A stretch of DNA of 29,383 bases, taken from contig CAZOKP010000028.1 in the NCBI GenBank assembly GCA_964580435.1, positions 1-29,383 on the forward strand. The letters run 5' to 3'. Positions 14,956 through 23,258 of the stretch are shown here, piece by piece (the stretch's first letter is position 1; each line of letters starts with the position of its first letter). The position numbers were made by a program, and so were the translations under genes. Under the pieces are notes generated by a model. It saw only the letters and a program-made list of their open reading frames with translations, made no database searches and was not told the DNA's origin. The stretch comes from CAZKEW01 sp964580435. Its GTDB lineage: Bacteria; Acidobacteriota; Aminicenantia; Aminicenantales; UBA8522.

Positions 14956-15957
14956 ATGAAAAAGCCATCTTTGTACTTAGCGTTGATTCTTACTACTACG
15001 ATTACAGCCGTTCCTGTATTGTCGGGTGCGGAAGCCACGCGGCCTGCCCACACCTATTCTATCGTCGCAATAGACAAAACAACGGGTGAGCTGGGAGCGG
15101 CCGTGCAGTCCCATTGGTTCTCCGTCGGGTCGATTGTCCCCTGGGTGGAGTCTGGAGTCGGAGCTATCTGCACTCAATCCTTTGTTGAAGCTTCCTATGG
15201 GCCGCTTGGTCTCGAGCTCATGAGGGCCGGGAAGAGCCCCGAAGAAGCGCTCGCCGGGCTTCTCAAGGCCGATAAACACGAGGACGTCCGTCAGGTTGCC
15301 ATGGTTGATGCCCAGGGAAGAGTCGCTGCGCATACGGGCAAGAACTGCATCCCAGAGGCGGGCCACTACGTCGGCGATGGTTTTTCCTGCCAGGCGAATC
15401 TTATGCTCAAAAATACGGTCTGGCAGGCCATGGCGCGTGCTTTTGAAAGCACCAAAGGAGAACTCGTGGACAGGCTCATGGCCGCGTTGGAAGCAGCAGA
15501 GGCGGAAGGAGGCGACATTCGGGGGAGACAGTCAGCAGCCATCATTGTGGTCAAGGGGAAAAGCGCGGGAGTCTGGTGGAAGGACCGCCTTTATGACCTG
15601 AGAGTCGAAGACAGTCCCGCTCCCTTGCCGGAACTCAAGCGCCTGATCCGGCTGACCAAGGCCTATAACTCCATGAACTTGGGGGATGAGCTTTTGACAG
15701 AGAACAAAGTCGAAGAAGCAATGAAGGCCTATACAAGGGCAATGGAGATGTTCCCGGATAACGCCGAGATGGTCTTCTGGCCAGCCGTCACTCTGGCCTC
15801 TATCGGCCGGGTCGAGGAAAGCCTCCCGCTCTTTAAGAAGGTCTTCGCCATAGATTATAACTGGGCCATCCTGGTGCCTAGGCTCCCTCAGGTCGGGCAG
15901 CTCCCCGACGACAAGACAATCATCGACAAGATTCTCTCGCAGGCGCCAAGAAAATAA
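14956..15957 (+). CDS. Exported DUF1028 protein with C-terminal TPR region
   Basis: A 333-residue protein with a signal peptide (LYLALILTTTITAVPVLSGAEA). Residues 32-235 are a DUF1028 domain: HTYSIVAIDKTTGELGAAVQS, GVGAICTQSFVEASYGPLGLELMRAG, DVRQVAMVDAQGRVAAHTG and RLMAALEAAEAEGGDIRGRQSAA. DUF1028 is thought to have an Ntn-hydrolase-like fold, and its reaction is not established to my knowledge. Residues about 235-330 hold TPR-like helices (AYNSMNLGDELLTENKVEEAMK, FWPAVTLASIGRVEESLPL), a known combination in this family. The ATG follows GGAGGGAGGAG closely. It lies 20 nt upstream of the GH109-like gene, so the two are probably co-transcribed. Confidence 0.85.
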   Translation: MKKPSLYLALILTTTITAVPVLSGAEATRPAHTYSIVAIDKTTGELGAAVQSHWFSVGSIVPWVESGVGAICTQSFVEASYGPLGLELMRAGKSPEEALAGLLKADKHEDVRQVAMVDAQGRVAAHTGKNCIPEAGHYVGDGFSCQANLMLKNTVWQAMARAFESTKGELVDRLMAALEAAEAEGGDIRGRQSAAIIVVKGKSAGVWWKDRLYDLRVEDSPAPLPELKRLIRLTKAYNSMNLGDELLTENKVEEAMKAYTRAMEMFPDNAEMVFWPAVTLASIGRVEESLPLFKKVFAIDYNWAILVPRLPQVGQLPDDKTIIDKILSQAPRK

Positions 15958-15977
15958 CGTACGACGTGGAGAAAAAA

Positions 15978-17345
15978 ATGACTCATCCCTTTAACGGCAA
16001 AGTGAATCGCAGGGAATTTCTGAAGATGGGCACTGCGGCCGGCCTGGGCGCCGTCCTGAGCAAGGCTCATGTGCCCGCGTTTGGCGGCGAGCCGGCAGGA
16101 GGTGGCCAAACGCTTGTAGAATTAAAGGTCCCGCCCACCAACCCTGTGCGGATCGGTTTCGTCGGAGTTGGCAACCAGGGATCCGCCCATGTCCAGAATT
16201 TCCTGAAGATCGAAGGCGTCGAGATCAGGGCCGTCTGCGACATTGTCGAAGAAAAAGTCGCCCAAGTCGAGCAATGGGTCGTTGAAGCCGGACAGCCGAA
16301 GCCCGAAGGCTATTCCCGCGGCCCCCGGGATTTTGAGCGCCTGTGCGACCGGAACGACCTGGACCTCGTCTTCACGGCCACTCCCTGGGAATGGCATGTG
16401 CCGGTGTGCGTTGCCGCCATGAAGGCGGGAAAGCATGCCGCTACGGAAGTTCCAGCGGCCTATACCGTCGAATCCTGCTGGGAGCTTGTGGAGACCGCCG
16501 AGAAGACGCGGCGTCACTGCATCATGATGGAAAACTGCTGCTATGATCGTCCGGAAATGCTCTGTCTGAACCTCGTGAAAAAAGGACTCCTCGGGGAAGT
16601 CTTTCATGCTGAGGCCGGCTACCTCCACGACCTTAGAGGAGTCAAGTTCAGCGGCGTCGGCGAATCACTCTGGCGGCCGCAGCATTCGATCACGCGGAAC
16701 GGAAACTTGTATCCGACGCACGGATTAGGACCGGTCAGCCAGTGCATGGACATCAACCGCGGCGACCGGTTCGATTACATCGTCTCGATGAGCAGCAGGT
16801 CCATCGGATTGAACCTTTACACGGCAAAAAAATTCGGACCCGAGAGCCCGCAGGCCCGCCAGAAATATGCTCTGGGCGATGTCAACGTCTCTTTGATTCA
16901 TACGGCCAACGGCAAAATCATTACGCTCTACCACGACACCTCTTCTCCACGGCCCTACAGCCGCATCCACATCGTCCAGGGAACGAAGGGTCTGTTTGAA
17001 AAATACCCGGACAGGATTTTCATCGAGGGCCGCAGTGCGAACGATGATTGGGAGCCGCTCGACACTTATTACATTGAGCATGACCACCCGGTCTGGAAGG
17101 AGCTCGAGGAGCGCTCCAAAGGCGCCGGCCACGGCGGCATGGACTTTATCGAGGACTTCCGCCTCATCGAAGCCCTGCGCAACGGACGGCCGCTGGATAT
17201 GGACGTTTATGATGGCGTTTCCTGGAGCGTCGTCTCTCCATTGAGCGAGAAGTCGGTGGCCAACCGCAGCAAGCCCGTCGATTTTCCCGACTTTACGCGC
17301 GGCCAGTGGAAGACCCCGCGGACTCTTCATGTCATGGACGTCTAA
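15978..17345 (+). CDS. Gfo/Idh/MocA oxidoreductase of the GH109 (alpha-N-acetylgalactosaminidase) type, Tat-exported
   Basis: I chose ATG 15978, which lies 6 nt behind GGAG; the GTG at 15966 would overlap that site. The 455-residue product starts with a Tat signal (NRREFLKMGTAAGLGAVLSKA). It then has an NAD-binding Rossmann motif, IGFVGVGNQG. Segments EVPAAYTVESCWELVETAEKT, MMENCCYD, EAGYLHDLRG, GNLYPTHGLGPV, SSPRPYSRIH, GHGGMDFIEDFRLI and VEPVDFPDFTRG-like PVDFPDFTRGQW match the family GH109 glycosidases. These use bound NAD in a redox-assisted cleavage of alpha-GalNAc and related sugars. Tat export fits a protein that folds around its cofactor in the cytoplasm. The actual sugar specificity is not shown by the sequence. 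It is downstream of and probably in one operon with the DUF1028 gene. Confidence 0.87.
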   Translation: MTHPFNGKVNRREFLKMGTAAGLGAVLSKAHVPAFGGEPAGGGQTLVELKVPPTNPVRIGFVGVGNQGSAHVQNFLKIEGVEIRAVCDIVEEKVAQVEQWVVEAGQPKPEGYSRGPRDFERLCDRNDLDLVFTATPWEWHVPVCVAAMKAGKHAATEVPAAYTVESCWELVETAEKTRRHCIMMENCCYDRPEMLCLNLVKKGLLGEVFHAEAGYLHDLRGVKFSGVGESLWRPQHSITRNGNLYPTHGLGPVSQCMDINRGDRFDYIVSMSSRSIGLNLYTAKKFGPESPQARQKYALGDVNVSLIHTANGKIITLYHDTSSPRPYSRIHIVQGTKGLFEKYPDRIFIEGRSANDDWEPLDTYYIEHDHPVWKELEERSKGAGHGGMDFIEDFRLIEALRNGRPLDMDVYDGVSWSVVSPLSEKSVANRSKPVDFPDFTRGQWKTPRTLHVMDV

Positions 17346-17432
17346 GGCTTAAGTCTACGTCTTCAATAGTTTCGATAAGATAACTCAATAAAAATTTGAG
17401 GATCGGACGGGAGCGAGGACGCGCCCGAGCGT

Positions 17433-18191
17433 TCAACGGAGGACGATTCTACGGTCGTTCCACTCGATGATCTTCATTTCCATGTCATAGACGCTCTTGA
17501 GCAGCGGCTCCTGGAAAACGTCAGCGGGTTTTCCGGAGGCCACTACCCCACCTTTTTTCATGAAGACCATATAATCGGAATAACGAAAGGCCATTTCCAG
17601 GCTGTGAAGGGTGACCAGAATCGTCTTTTGCTTCTCGAGCGCCAGCTTGCGGATCAATTCTAAGATCTCCGTCTCGTGTTTGGGGTCGAGGAACGTCGTC
17701 GGCTCATCAAGGAGGAGGATATCCGATTGCTGCGCCAGCGCCCTGGCTATGAGCACGAGCCTCCGCTCGCCGCTGCTGAGCTCGGAATAGAAGCGGCCAG
17801 AATAGCTTGTCAACCCGACGAATTCGATGGCTTCGTCAGCGGCTCTAATGTCTTCCCTCGAGGGAAGGGCGAACGGAGAAACGTAAGCGACCCGGCCCAT
17901 GAGGACAAAATCCCGGACAAGGTAGTTAAACGCCGATTCGTGCTCCTGCGGAACATAGCTGATGTGTCGCGCCCTCTCCTGACTTTTCATCAGGGCGATG
18001 TCTTCGCCGTTAATGAAAAGGGACTTTTTCTGGATCGGGAGGAGGGCCCCGATGCACTTTAAGAGAGTGGTCTTGCCGGCGCCGTTCGGCCCGACGATCG
18101 AAGTGACTTTGGAGACCTCGAAACCGAGCGCATCGACGTGAAGGGAGAAGTCCTTGTAGGAAAAAGTCAGGTTGTTGACCCTCACGCTCAT
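17433..18191 (-). CDS. ABC transporter ATPase, BtuD/FecE family (cobalamin/siderophore-type importer)
   Basis: A 252-residue ATPase with Walker A GPNGAGKTT, Q-loop VPQEHES, signature LSSGERRLVLIARAL, Walker B ILLLDEPTTFLD and switch His in VTLHSLEM. It powers the permease encoded directly upstream, which it overlaps by 4 bp. The set SBP-permease-ATPase is complete and follows the BtuFCD/FecBCD/FhuBCD plan. The substrate may be vitamin B12, haem or a ferric siderophore. No TonB receptor, riboswitch or biosynthetic gene in the window decides between them. The signature reads SSGE rather than the usual SGGQ/SGGE, a minor change. Confidence 0.9.
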   Translation of the reverse strand: MSVRVNNLTFSYKDFSLHVDALGFEVSKVTSIVGPNGAGKTTLLKCIGALLPIQKKSLFINGEDIALMKSQERARHISYVPQEHESAFNYLVRDFVLMGRVAYVSPFALPSREDIRAADEAIEFVGLTSYSGRFYSELSSGERRLVLIARALAQQSDILLLDEPTTFLDPKHETEILELIRKLALEKQKTILVTLHSLEMAFRYSDYMVFMKKGGVVASGKPADVFQEPLLKSVYDMEMKIIEWNDRRIVLR

Positions 18192-19207
18192 AGCCAGACC
18201 TTCCTGGTTTTTTTCAAAAGGAAGATGAAGAGGGGAATTCCGATGATGCTGGTAAAAATTCCGATCGGGATTTCCAGAGGGGAAATCCCCCGCGTGATGT
18301 CGTCGGCGATCAGCAGAAAACTCGCCCCGGCGGCCGCCGAGAGAGGAATGACCTTCCGGTTATCAGCCCCGACCATTAGCCTGACGAGATGAGGCACGAT
18401 CAGGCCGACCCAACCGATGATTCCGGCAACGGCAGTGGCGGCGGATGTGATGAGAGTCGTAGCCCCTATGACAAGCATCTTTTCCCGGCGCACGTTGACA
18501 CCCAGGGCCCTGGCTTCCTCGTCGCTCATGGAGAGGACGTTCATCCGCCAGCGAAGCAGGAGAAGGACGACCAAGCCGGCCACCATGAGCGGGAGGGAAA
18601 TCGCCAGGTCTCTCCATGCGCCCAGAGACAAGCTTCCCATCAGCCAGAAAAAGAGAGCCTGAAGAGCGTACGGGGTGGCAAAGAATACCACGAGAGTAAG
18701 AAGCGCCGAGAAAAAGGCGGAGACGATCACGCCGGTCAGGAGGAGCGAAATAAAGTGCGATTCGGCGCTGCCGGCAATAAAAAGAACGGCTGCGACGGCG
18801 GCCACCGCGAAAAGGAACGCTACGATCTGTGGAGGAAAAGCCCTTCCCAGGAAGACGATGGAGATTGCCGCGCCGAAAGCGGAACCGGAGGAAATGCCGA
18901 GAATATATTCATTGACCAAAGGATTCTTGAACAGGGCTTGAAGGGATGCTCCGGACACTGACAGCGCCGCACCGGCGGCGAGGCCAAGAAGAAGCCGGGG
19001 CAGTCTTATCCGGATGAGGATATCCCTATAAGCTCCAGGGACATCGGGAAACGAAGAAGGAGAAAAAGCAGACAGCAAGGTCCGGATCAAACCTCGAGGC
19101 GAAATAGAATAGGTGCCGATGCTGAGCGAAAAAAGGAAAAGCAGAAGGGGAAGGAGAAGGAAAAAAAAGAAAAGGAGCCGTGTTTTTTTACTGTCTTGTC
19201 CACTCAT
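18188..19207 (-). CDS. ABC transporter permease, BtuC/FecCD family
   Basis: A 339-residue membrane protein with about ten transmembrane segments. Family landmarks include RLPRLLLGLAAGAALSVSGASLQALFKNPLVNEYILGISSGSAFGA, near the N-terminus. The region WLMGSLSLGAWRDL follows, and GIIGWVGLIVPHLVRLMVGADNRKVIPLSA holds the coupling-helix region that contacts the ATPase. It ends with the typical LEIPIGIFTSIIGIPLFIFLL. It forms the inner-membrane channel of the importer. It overlaps the ATPase gene by 4 bp and the substrate-binding-protein gene by 20 bp, so the three are one operon. Confidence 0.92.
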   Translation of the reverse strand: MSGQDSKKTRLLFFFFLLLPLLLFLFSLSIGTYSISPRGLIRTLLSAFSPSSFPDVPGAYRDILIRIRLPRLLLGLAAGAALSVSGASLQALFKNPLVNEYILGISSGSAFGAAISIVFLGRAFPPQIVAFLFAVAAVAAVLFIAGSAESHFISLLLTGVIVSAFFSALLTLVVFFATPYALQALFFWLMGSLSLGAWRDLAISLPLMVAGLVVLLLLRWRMNVLSMSDEEARALGVNVRREKMLVIGATTLITSAATAVAGIIGWVGLIVPHLVRLMVGADNRKVIPLSAAAGASFLLIADDITRGISPLEIPIGIFTSIIGIPLFIFLLKKTRKVWL

Positions 19208-20270
19208 GGAGATTCAGGAGCTTCCAAAGAGCGCTGAAGGCGCCTTCTTCGCGATAGAATTTGGTGAAGATTTCCTGGCCTTCTTTCGCCAGGTCGATCC
19301 GGCCGAATTTCTCGGGATAAAACATTCCGGCCAGATAAAGTGTCTCGACCAAAACTTCAGCCGGGTCCCACCAGTACCAGAACCCAAAAGTGTAATAAAC
19401 CTGTTTGTACTTCACCGCTTCGACGGAGGACAGGCGGCGATCTTCAAGGACCTGTTTGACCGTTACCATTCTCTCTTCAGGAGGGAAATTCCCCTGGATG
19501 AGGATTATCTTAGGATCCCACTTGAGGATCTGTTCGAGAGTGACGACCGTTTGGACAGAGCCAAGGGATGAGGGCAGAAGATTCTCTGCCAGGTTTATGC
19601 CGCCGGCGCTGTTGACAGGCTCATAGAAAACTGGAGTTCGGGTCAGTGAAGACCAGAAAGAGAGGTATATTCTCGGCTTCTTCTCCAACGGCACAGAGGC
19701 GGCGTGCTCGGAGACGGGCCGAACCTTTTCCTTGAAATACGCGACGAGTTCTCGAGATCTGTCTTCGAGGCCGGTTACGGCGCCGACAAGCTCTATCTCT
19801 CCAAGGAGCTTATCGAAGTGGCCCAGCGAAGAGAGGGCTATGACGGGAATCCCCAGGTTTCGCTGGATGGAATCAGGCGCCTGGAACTCGGAGGGGGAAG
19901 CAAAAACGACATCGGGGTCCAGCCGGACGACCAGTTCCTTATTCACGCTGTCATCGGGCTTAGAGACGACGGGAAGGCGGGACTCCTGAGGATAGATGAT
20001 CTTAAACAGGCGATCGTCATGACGAAGGAAATAATCGATCCCAACCAGGCGCTCCCCTGCTCCCAGGGCAACAATGATGCGCGTGATCTCCGGTTGCAGG
20101 GAAAGGATCCTTTCAACTTTCGCTGGGATGGTGACGGTGCGGCCGAGGCTGTCCTTGAAGGTCATTCTTTGAGCCTGGGATGCCGGTGCTGCAGCACGGG
20201 CCATTGAAAAACTGGCGGCCAGGCAAAGAGTGAAGCAGAGGAAGCATCGGATTCTGTTTCGGGCCTTCAT
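19188..20270 (-). CDS. ABC transporter substrate-binding protein, BtuF/FecB (TroA-like) family
   Basis: A 360-residue protein with a signal peptide (FLCFTLCLAASFSMARAAA). The start of the mature part, MTFKDSLGRTVTIPAKVERILSLQPEITRIIVALGAGERLVGID, is the classical opening of the periplasmic-binding class III (TroA-like) fold. A central linking helix and C-terminal lobe follow (NLAENLLPSSLGSVQTVVTLEQILKWDPKIILIQG). It delivers the ligand to the permease encoded downstream. The ligand is undetermined. There is no lipobox Cys near the signal cleavage site, so it is probably soluble in the periplasm. The ribosome site is weak. A TATAAT -10-like box lies at 20291-20296. Confidence 0.9.
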   Translation of the reverse strand: MKARNRIRCFLCFTLCLAASFSMARAAAPASQAQRMTFKDSLGRTVTIPAKVERILSLQPEITRIIVALGAGERLVGIDYFLRHDDRLFKIIYPQESRLPVVSKPDDSVNKELVVRLDPDVVFASPSEFQAPDSIQRNLGIPVIALSSLGHFDKLLGEIELVGAVTGLEDRSRELVAYFKEKVRPVSEHAASVPLEKKPRIYLSFWSSLTRTPVFYEPVNSAGGINLAENLLPSSLGSVQTVVTLEQILKWDPKIILIQGNFPPEERMVTVKQVLEDRRLSSVEAVKYKQVYYTFGFWYWWDPAEVLVETLYLAGMFYPEKFGRIDLAKEGQEIFTKFYREEGAFSALWKLLNLHEWTRQ

Positions 20271-20290
20271 TTTTTGAGAGATAACGCCTT

Positions 20291-20296
20291 ATTATA
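20291..20296 (-). promoter_or_regulatory. -10-like box upstream of the importer operon
   Basis: TATAAT on the minus strand lies 20 nt before the ATG at 20270. No convincing -35 box lies at the right spacing, so the promoter may be weak or activator-dependent. An inverted motif TTTCCGGGAAA is just upstream. Confidence 0.3.
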
Positions 20297-20334
20297 GGCA
20301 ATTTCCCGGAAAACAAAAAGAGTAATCTGTATCC

Positions 20335-20475
20335 GTCATTGCGAGGAGCATTGCGACGAAGCAATCCGACAAAGTCGTTGCGAGCATTAGCGAAGCAATC
20401 TCAAACTGAGACCGCCACGCTTCGCGCGCGGCGAGAAGTCGGATTGCCACGACATCCTCGATGTCTGGCAATGAC
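20335..20475. repeat. Palindromic interspersed repeat (REP/MITE-like, GTCATTGC...GCAATGAC)
   Basis: The 141-bp element is bounded by inverted GTCATTGC (20335-20342) and GCAATGAC (20468-20475). Inside is a perfect 10-bp inverted pair, GCAATCCGAC (20361-20370) and GTCGGATTGC (20438-20447), and two tandem variants of a GTTGCGAG...GCGAAGCAATC unit. The style (CATTGCGAGGAGC, GACGAAGCAATC) is one I know from repeats scattered in many unrelated bacterial genomes. It accounts for most of the 318-nt gene-free stretch 20271-20588. The remaining 110 nt (20476-20588) show nothing except a short ATCC repeat at about 20523. Confidence 0.7.
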
Positions 20476-20588
20476 AAAAGGAGAATGATGTGCGCTGCAG
20501 GCCCGCTGGGACTTGCGCCGACCCATCCATCCATCCAATGGGATGTTAGGGGGAAGCAGCAAGATGAGGACAATAAATCTGATATGCC

Positions 20589-21795
20589 CTATTTAATTTC
20601 CTGGATTTGCAGTTCGTAGGAACCGTCCCTCTTATTTTGATTCAAATAATATATTTTATCGTCATGGATAGCATACTTATTTCTTGCTACCGAGAAATTG
20701 CTATAGAGCGAGTCGTAGGAAGGATCGAGGGGAAAGGCAAATGTTTTCTTTAAAACATTGCCGCTGAGGTTCATGATAACAAGTTCGTGGAGGCTATCTT
20801 TCTCGGCGTATGTTGAGACATAAATTTTGTTATCGGCAATTTTAAAGCTGAAAAAAGCCGGATAATATTCCCGGAATTTGAAGTTTGCCACATCGTTGAG
20901 CCATCCAGCTTTCTCTTTGATTTTTTCCATAAAATCAACAGCATAGCCATTAGGAATTTTGAGCTTCTCATAATCTTTGCTAATTTCGTAAAGCAAGTTC
21001 CCTTGAGAATCAAAGACAGAAATATGGAAGCCTTTTCGCGTGTCCGCAACAAATATTTTGCCTTCAGCGACGGTGAAATCTATGCAATCAGGGACGGCCT
21101 GGTAATCCTGCCTGGGAAGGGTTTCTTCCTTTTGCTTTATTTCTTCCTTTCTGCCCGCGGGAGGAGGCGGAGGGGGAGGTGGTGGTGGCCCAAGGATAGG
21201 AGTCTCTTCATAAAATTGCTTGATCGCACGGAATTCCGGATCATAAATACGCCCAAAATAGCGGAGAATTCCGTTGTCGATATCCGCTCGATCGGCAGCA
21301 AAAGTCACGTAATTTTCTCCAAGGGGAAGCAAAGGATATTCCAACAGCATAAATTTTCTAGGCAATGCTATCTCTTTCTGGAAAACGCCGTCTCTAGAGA
21401 AAACGAGCATTTTTCCCAAGTCTTCGACCCATATTGACCCATCAACTAAATTAAAACGGCCAGGGCCAAGCAAAAATTCACCCACCCCTTTTCCCTTCTG
21501 GCCGAACTTTTTCAGTAAGGAAAAGTCTTTCAAAGAAAAAATGGCGATGAACCTATCCTGCACTAGTTTAGGTCCTTCTTCCTCTGCTATATAAATCTGA
21601 TCCTTGTCCACGGCCAGCCAGAAGGGTTCCATGCCAGCAGGCAGAGGAACGGTCTTCGCTATAAATTCTTGTACGAATTCTTCCGCCGTCAATGTCCAGC
21701 TGTATCTGCCAAGAAAGGCTACAAGGAGAAGCGCTGACAAAACGAGCAGAAGAACCATAGACTTTTTTAAATTTGTTTTCATAACTCTCTCCTTT
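20589..21795 (-). promoter_or_regulatory. Internal ribosome site and in-frame start inside the second M56 gene
   Basis: AAAGGAG (21795-21789) is followed 6 nt later by ATG at 21782, codon 340 of the M56-propeller gene. The product would be 397 residues: a signal-peptide-like segment followed by the whole propeller. Its position relative to the M56 domain is the same as in the first M56 gene (codon 341), although the downstream domains are unrelated. This supports a functional or ancestral gene start. Use of the site is inference. Confidence 0.5.
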
Positions 21796-22799
21796 GAGAC
21801 AATATTTTTTATTCTTTCCTCCAAAGAGATGTGAGGCGTTGCCATCCCAATGGCTGCGGGGAGATGAGTTATCAAGCTGGTTTTTTGAGCTAAGGTAGCC
21901 AAGCATTTGGCATATGGGTAGGCGCCACTTTTTTGAATGGCATAGTTATCGCTAATATATTCCCTTGCAACAGAAAAGTTCGCGCTCAGAGCATAGGCAA
22001 GAGGGTTCCACCAGTAGAGGGCTATAACAAATCTCTGCAATATCCCGCTGACCTGGTCCCGATGATAGATGTGGGCCGTTTCATGTATCATGATGCTTTT
22101 GAGCTCCTCTGAACTTAGGTTTTGATACAGGGATAGAGGAAGGACGATCACAGGACGAAAGATTCCAAGAGCCATTGGACTGTTTATTGCTGGGGAGGTA
22201 TAGACGGAAGGTAATTTCGTCTTTGGAAACGCTGTTTGAACAGGTTCCAAAAGCTCCGTTAATTCCTCTTCCCGAATCTCTAAAAGGCTGCTTCTGAACC
22301 TGGAAATAAAAGCCACGCCGTAGAAAAAGCGGCCGAGGAAAAACAAAAATCCCGTGATCCAAACTGGGCCGAAGGTGTTCAAGAATAGGAGCAGAGGATT
22401 TATAGACAGGAAGCTTAAAAAATCGGCTTTTTTCCCCGGTGGCACCAGTTGATTGTTTGAAGTTTTTTGTTTTTGAATGTCGATTCCGGTTTGGACTTTT
22501 TCCCTTTCGTCTAAGGTCTGATCTTGACCGGACGATAATCTTGAGTTCTCCTGTCGGATGGAAGGGATTGGAAATCTGTAAAGCGCCGCCTGGTTTATCT
22601 TAAAAATTAGAATCCAAATTGGCAAAAGGATTAAAAGAATCATCAATGTCATGAGGATTCCGCTTTTCAGGGGCATAGAAGCGCGCTTGAACACTTTCGT
22701 CAGAATCCATCCAATCAACAAAAGAACCGCGGACTGAGTCAAAAAACTAAAGACCCAGTCAGCGGTCTTTATGCTTCCCAACAAAGCATTGAGGATCAT
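20589..22799 (-). CDS. BlaR1-type M56 metallopeptidase fused to a C-terminal beta-propeller
   Basis: A 736-residue protein. The N-terminal part has membrane segments (about 13-36, 42-67, 138-165 and 255-275), the zinc motif HETAH at 239-243 and downstream AREYISDNYA, typical of M56 peptidases. It is the predicted antirepressor for the blaI gene 3 nt upstream. A fourth hydrophobic segment begins at residue 340 (MKTNLKKSMVLLLVLSALLL) and leads into an exported domain. From about residue 375 there are repeated blades (WLAVDKDQIYIAEEEG, VDGSIWVEDLGKMLVFSRDG, FTVAEGKIFVADTRKGFHISVFDSQGNLL), resembling 6-bladed NHL-like beta-propellers. A run of ten prolines interrupts the blades near residue 550. 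A propeller as the sensor of an M56 protein is unusual. The ligand is unknown. An in-frame ribosome site precedes codon 340. Confidence 0.85.
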   Translation of the reverse strand: MILNALLGSIKTADWVFSFLTQSAVLLLIGWILTKVFKRASMPLKSGILMTLMILLILLPIWILIFKINQAALYRFPIPSIRQENSRLSSGQDQTLDEREKVQTGIDIQKQKTSNNQLVPPGKKADFLSFLSINPLLLFLNTFGPVWITGFLFFLGRFFYGVAFISRFRSSLLEIREEELTELLEPVQTAFPKTKLPSVYTSPAINSPMALGIFRPVIVLPLSLYQNLSSEELKSIMIHETAHIYHRDQVSGILQRFVIALYWWNPLAYALSANFSVAREYISDNYAIQKSGAYPYAKCLATLAQKTSLITHLPAAIGMATPHISLEERIKNIVSKERVMKTNLKKSMVLLLVLSALLLVAFLGRYSWTLTAEEFVQEFIAKTVPLPAGMEPFWLAVDKDQIYIAEEEGPKLVQDRFIAIFSLKDFSLLKKFGQKGKGVGEFLLGPGRFNLVDGSIWVEDLGKMLVFSRDGVFQKEIALPRKFMLLEYPLLPLGENYVTFAADRADIDNGILRYFGRIYDPEFRAIKQFYEETPILGPPPPPPPPPPAGRKEEIKQKEETLPRQDYQAVPDCIDFTVAEGKIFVADTRKGFHISVFDSQGNLLYEISKDYEKLKIPNGYAVDFMEKIKEKAGWLNDVANFKFREYYPAFFSFKIADNKIYVSTYAEKDSLHELVIMNLSGNVLKKTFAFPLDPSYDSLYSNFSVARNKYAIHDDKIYYLNQNKRDGSYELQIQEIK

Positions 22800-22802
22800 A
22801 GT

Positions 22803-23195
22803 TCACTCCACTTTTTCAGTTTCTTTGAGATATTCCATGATGCGCTTGAGCTCTTCACCCGGGATAGGAGCGCCAGAGAAGAGACACTTGACGAGCTCGG
22901 CATAGGAGCCGCCGAAAACACGATGCCGGATATGATGGAGAATATTCTCCTTAGCTTCAGCCTCCCCCTTAAGCGGAGAATAATAGAATTCTCTGTTCTC
23001 TTTTCTGTGCCTTAGCCATCCATATCTTTCCAGCCTCCTCATCTGGACCTGAATCGTGGCCCGCTTGAGCTTCTTTTTTCTGGTGGCATTTACTGCCTCG
23101 AGCACTTCATTGATTGTCACTTCCCCCTTTTGCCAGGCCAGTTTCATGATTTCCAGATTGGCATCCGAGAGCTTTTGAATATTTTTTTTACCCAA
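22803..23195 (-). CDS. BlaI/MecI-family transcriptional repressor (second copy)
   Basis: I place the start at TTG 23195, which is 5 nt behind GGGAGG and gives 130 residues, the usual family length. The longer frame to 23258 would run through the promoter and one operator. The winged helix reads LSDANLEIMKLAWQKGEVTINEVLEAV and KLKRATIQVQMRRLERYGWLRHRKENREFYYSPL, the latter being the recognition helix and wing. The C-terminal part (GGSYAELVKCLFSGAPIPGEELKRIMEYL) is the dimerisation region, as in BlaI/CopY. It is followed after 3 nt by the M56-propeller gene. Two dyads at its promoter, unlike those of the first system, indicate a separate DNA specificity. Confidence 0.88.
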   Translation of the reverse strand: MGKKNIQKLSDANLEIMKLAWQKGEVTINEVLEAVNATRKKKLKRATIQVQMRRLERYGWLRHRKENREFYYSPLKGEAEAKENILHHIRHRVFGGSYAELVKCLFSGAPIPGEELKRIMEYLKETEKVE

Positions 23196-23219
23196 CCCGT
23201 CCTCCCAGCAGAATCTTTG

Positions 23220-23258
23220 ATGACATGTGTCATTTATAATATAGACGACAACTGTCAT
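23220..23258. promoter_or_regulatory. Paired operator-like dyads of the second BlaI/M56 operon
   Basis: Two dyads of the form ATGACA-N2-TGTCAT occur: a perfect one at 23220-23233 and one with a single mismatch at 23245-23258 (ATGACA-gt-TGTCgT on the minus strand). Their centres are 25 bp apart. One fills the spacer between the -35 and -10 boxes and the other lies directly after the -10 box. The GACA-N2-TGTC core resembles the TACA-N2-TGTA dyads known for BlaI/MecI/CopY repressors. Binding is inferred. Confidence 0.65.

Noticed and set aside
20335..20475. CRISPR-like array
   Set aside because: The repeated units are palindromic variants within one element, without evenly spaced identical repeats or unique spacers.
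21158..21190. GGA/GGT-rich tract as a possible G-quadruplex or microsatellite regulator
   Set aside because: It encodes the ten-proline run of the propeller domain and needs no further explanation, though its length may vary between strains.
23196..23258. N-terminal extension of the second BlaI from ATG 23258
   Set aside because: The extra 21 codons cover one operator dyad, the -10 box and the second dyad; a TTG behind GGGAGG at 23195 gives the normal family length.
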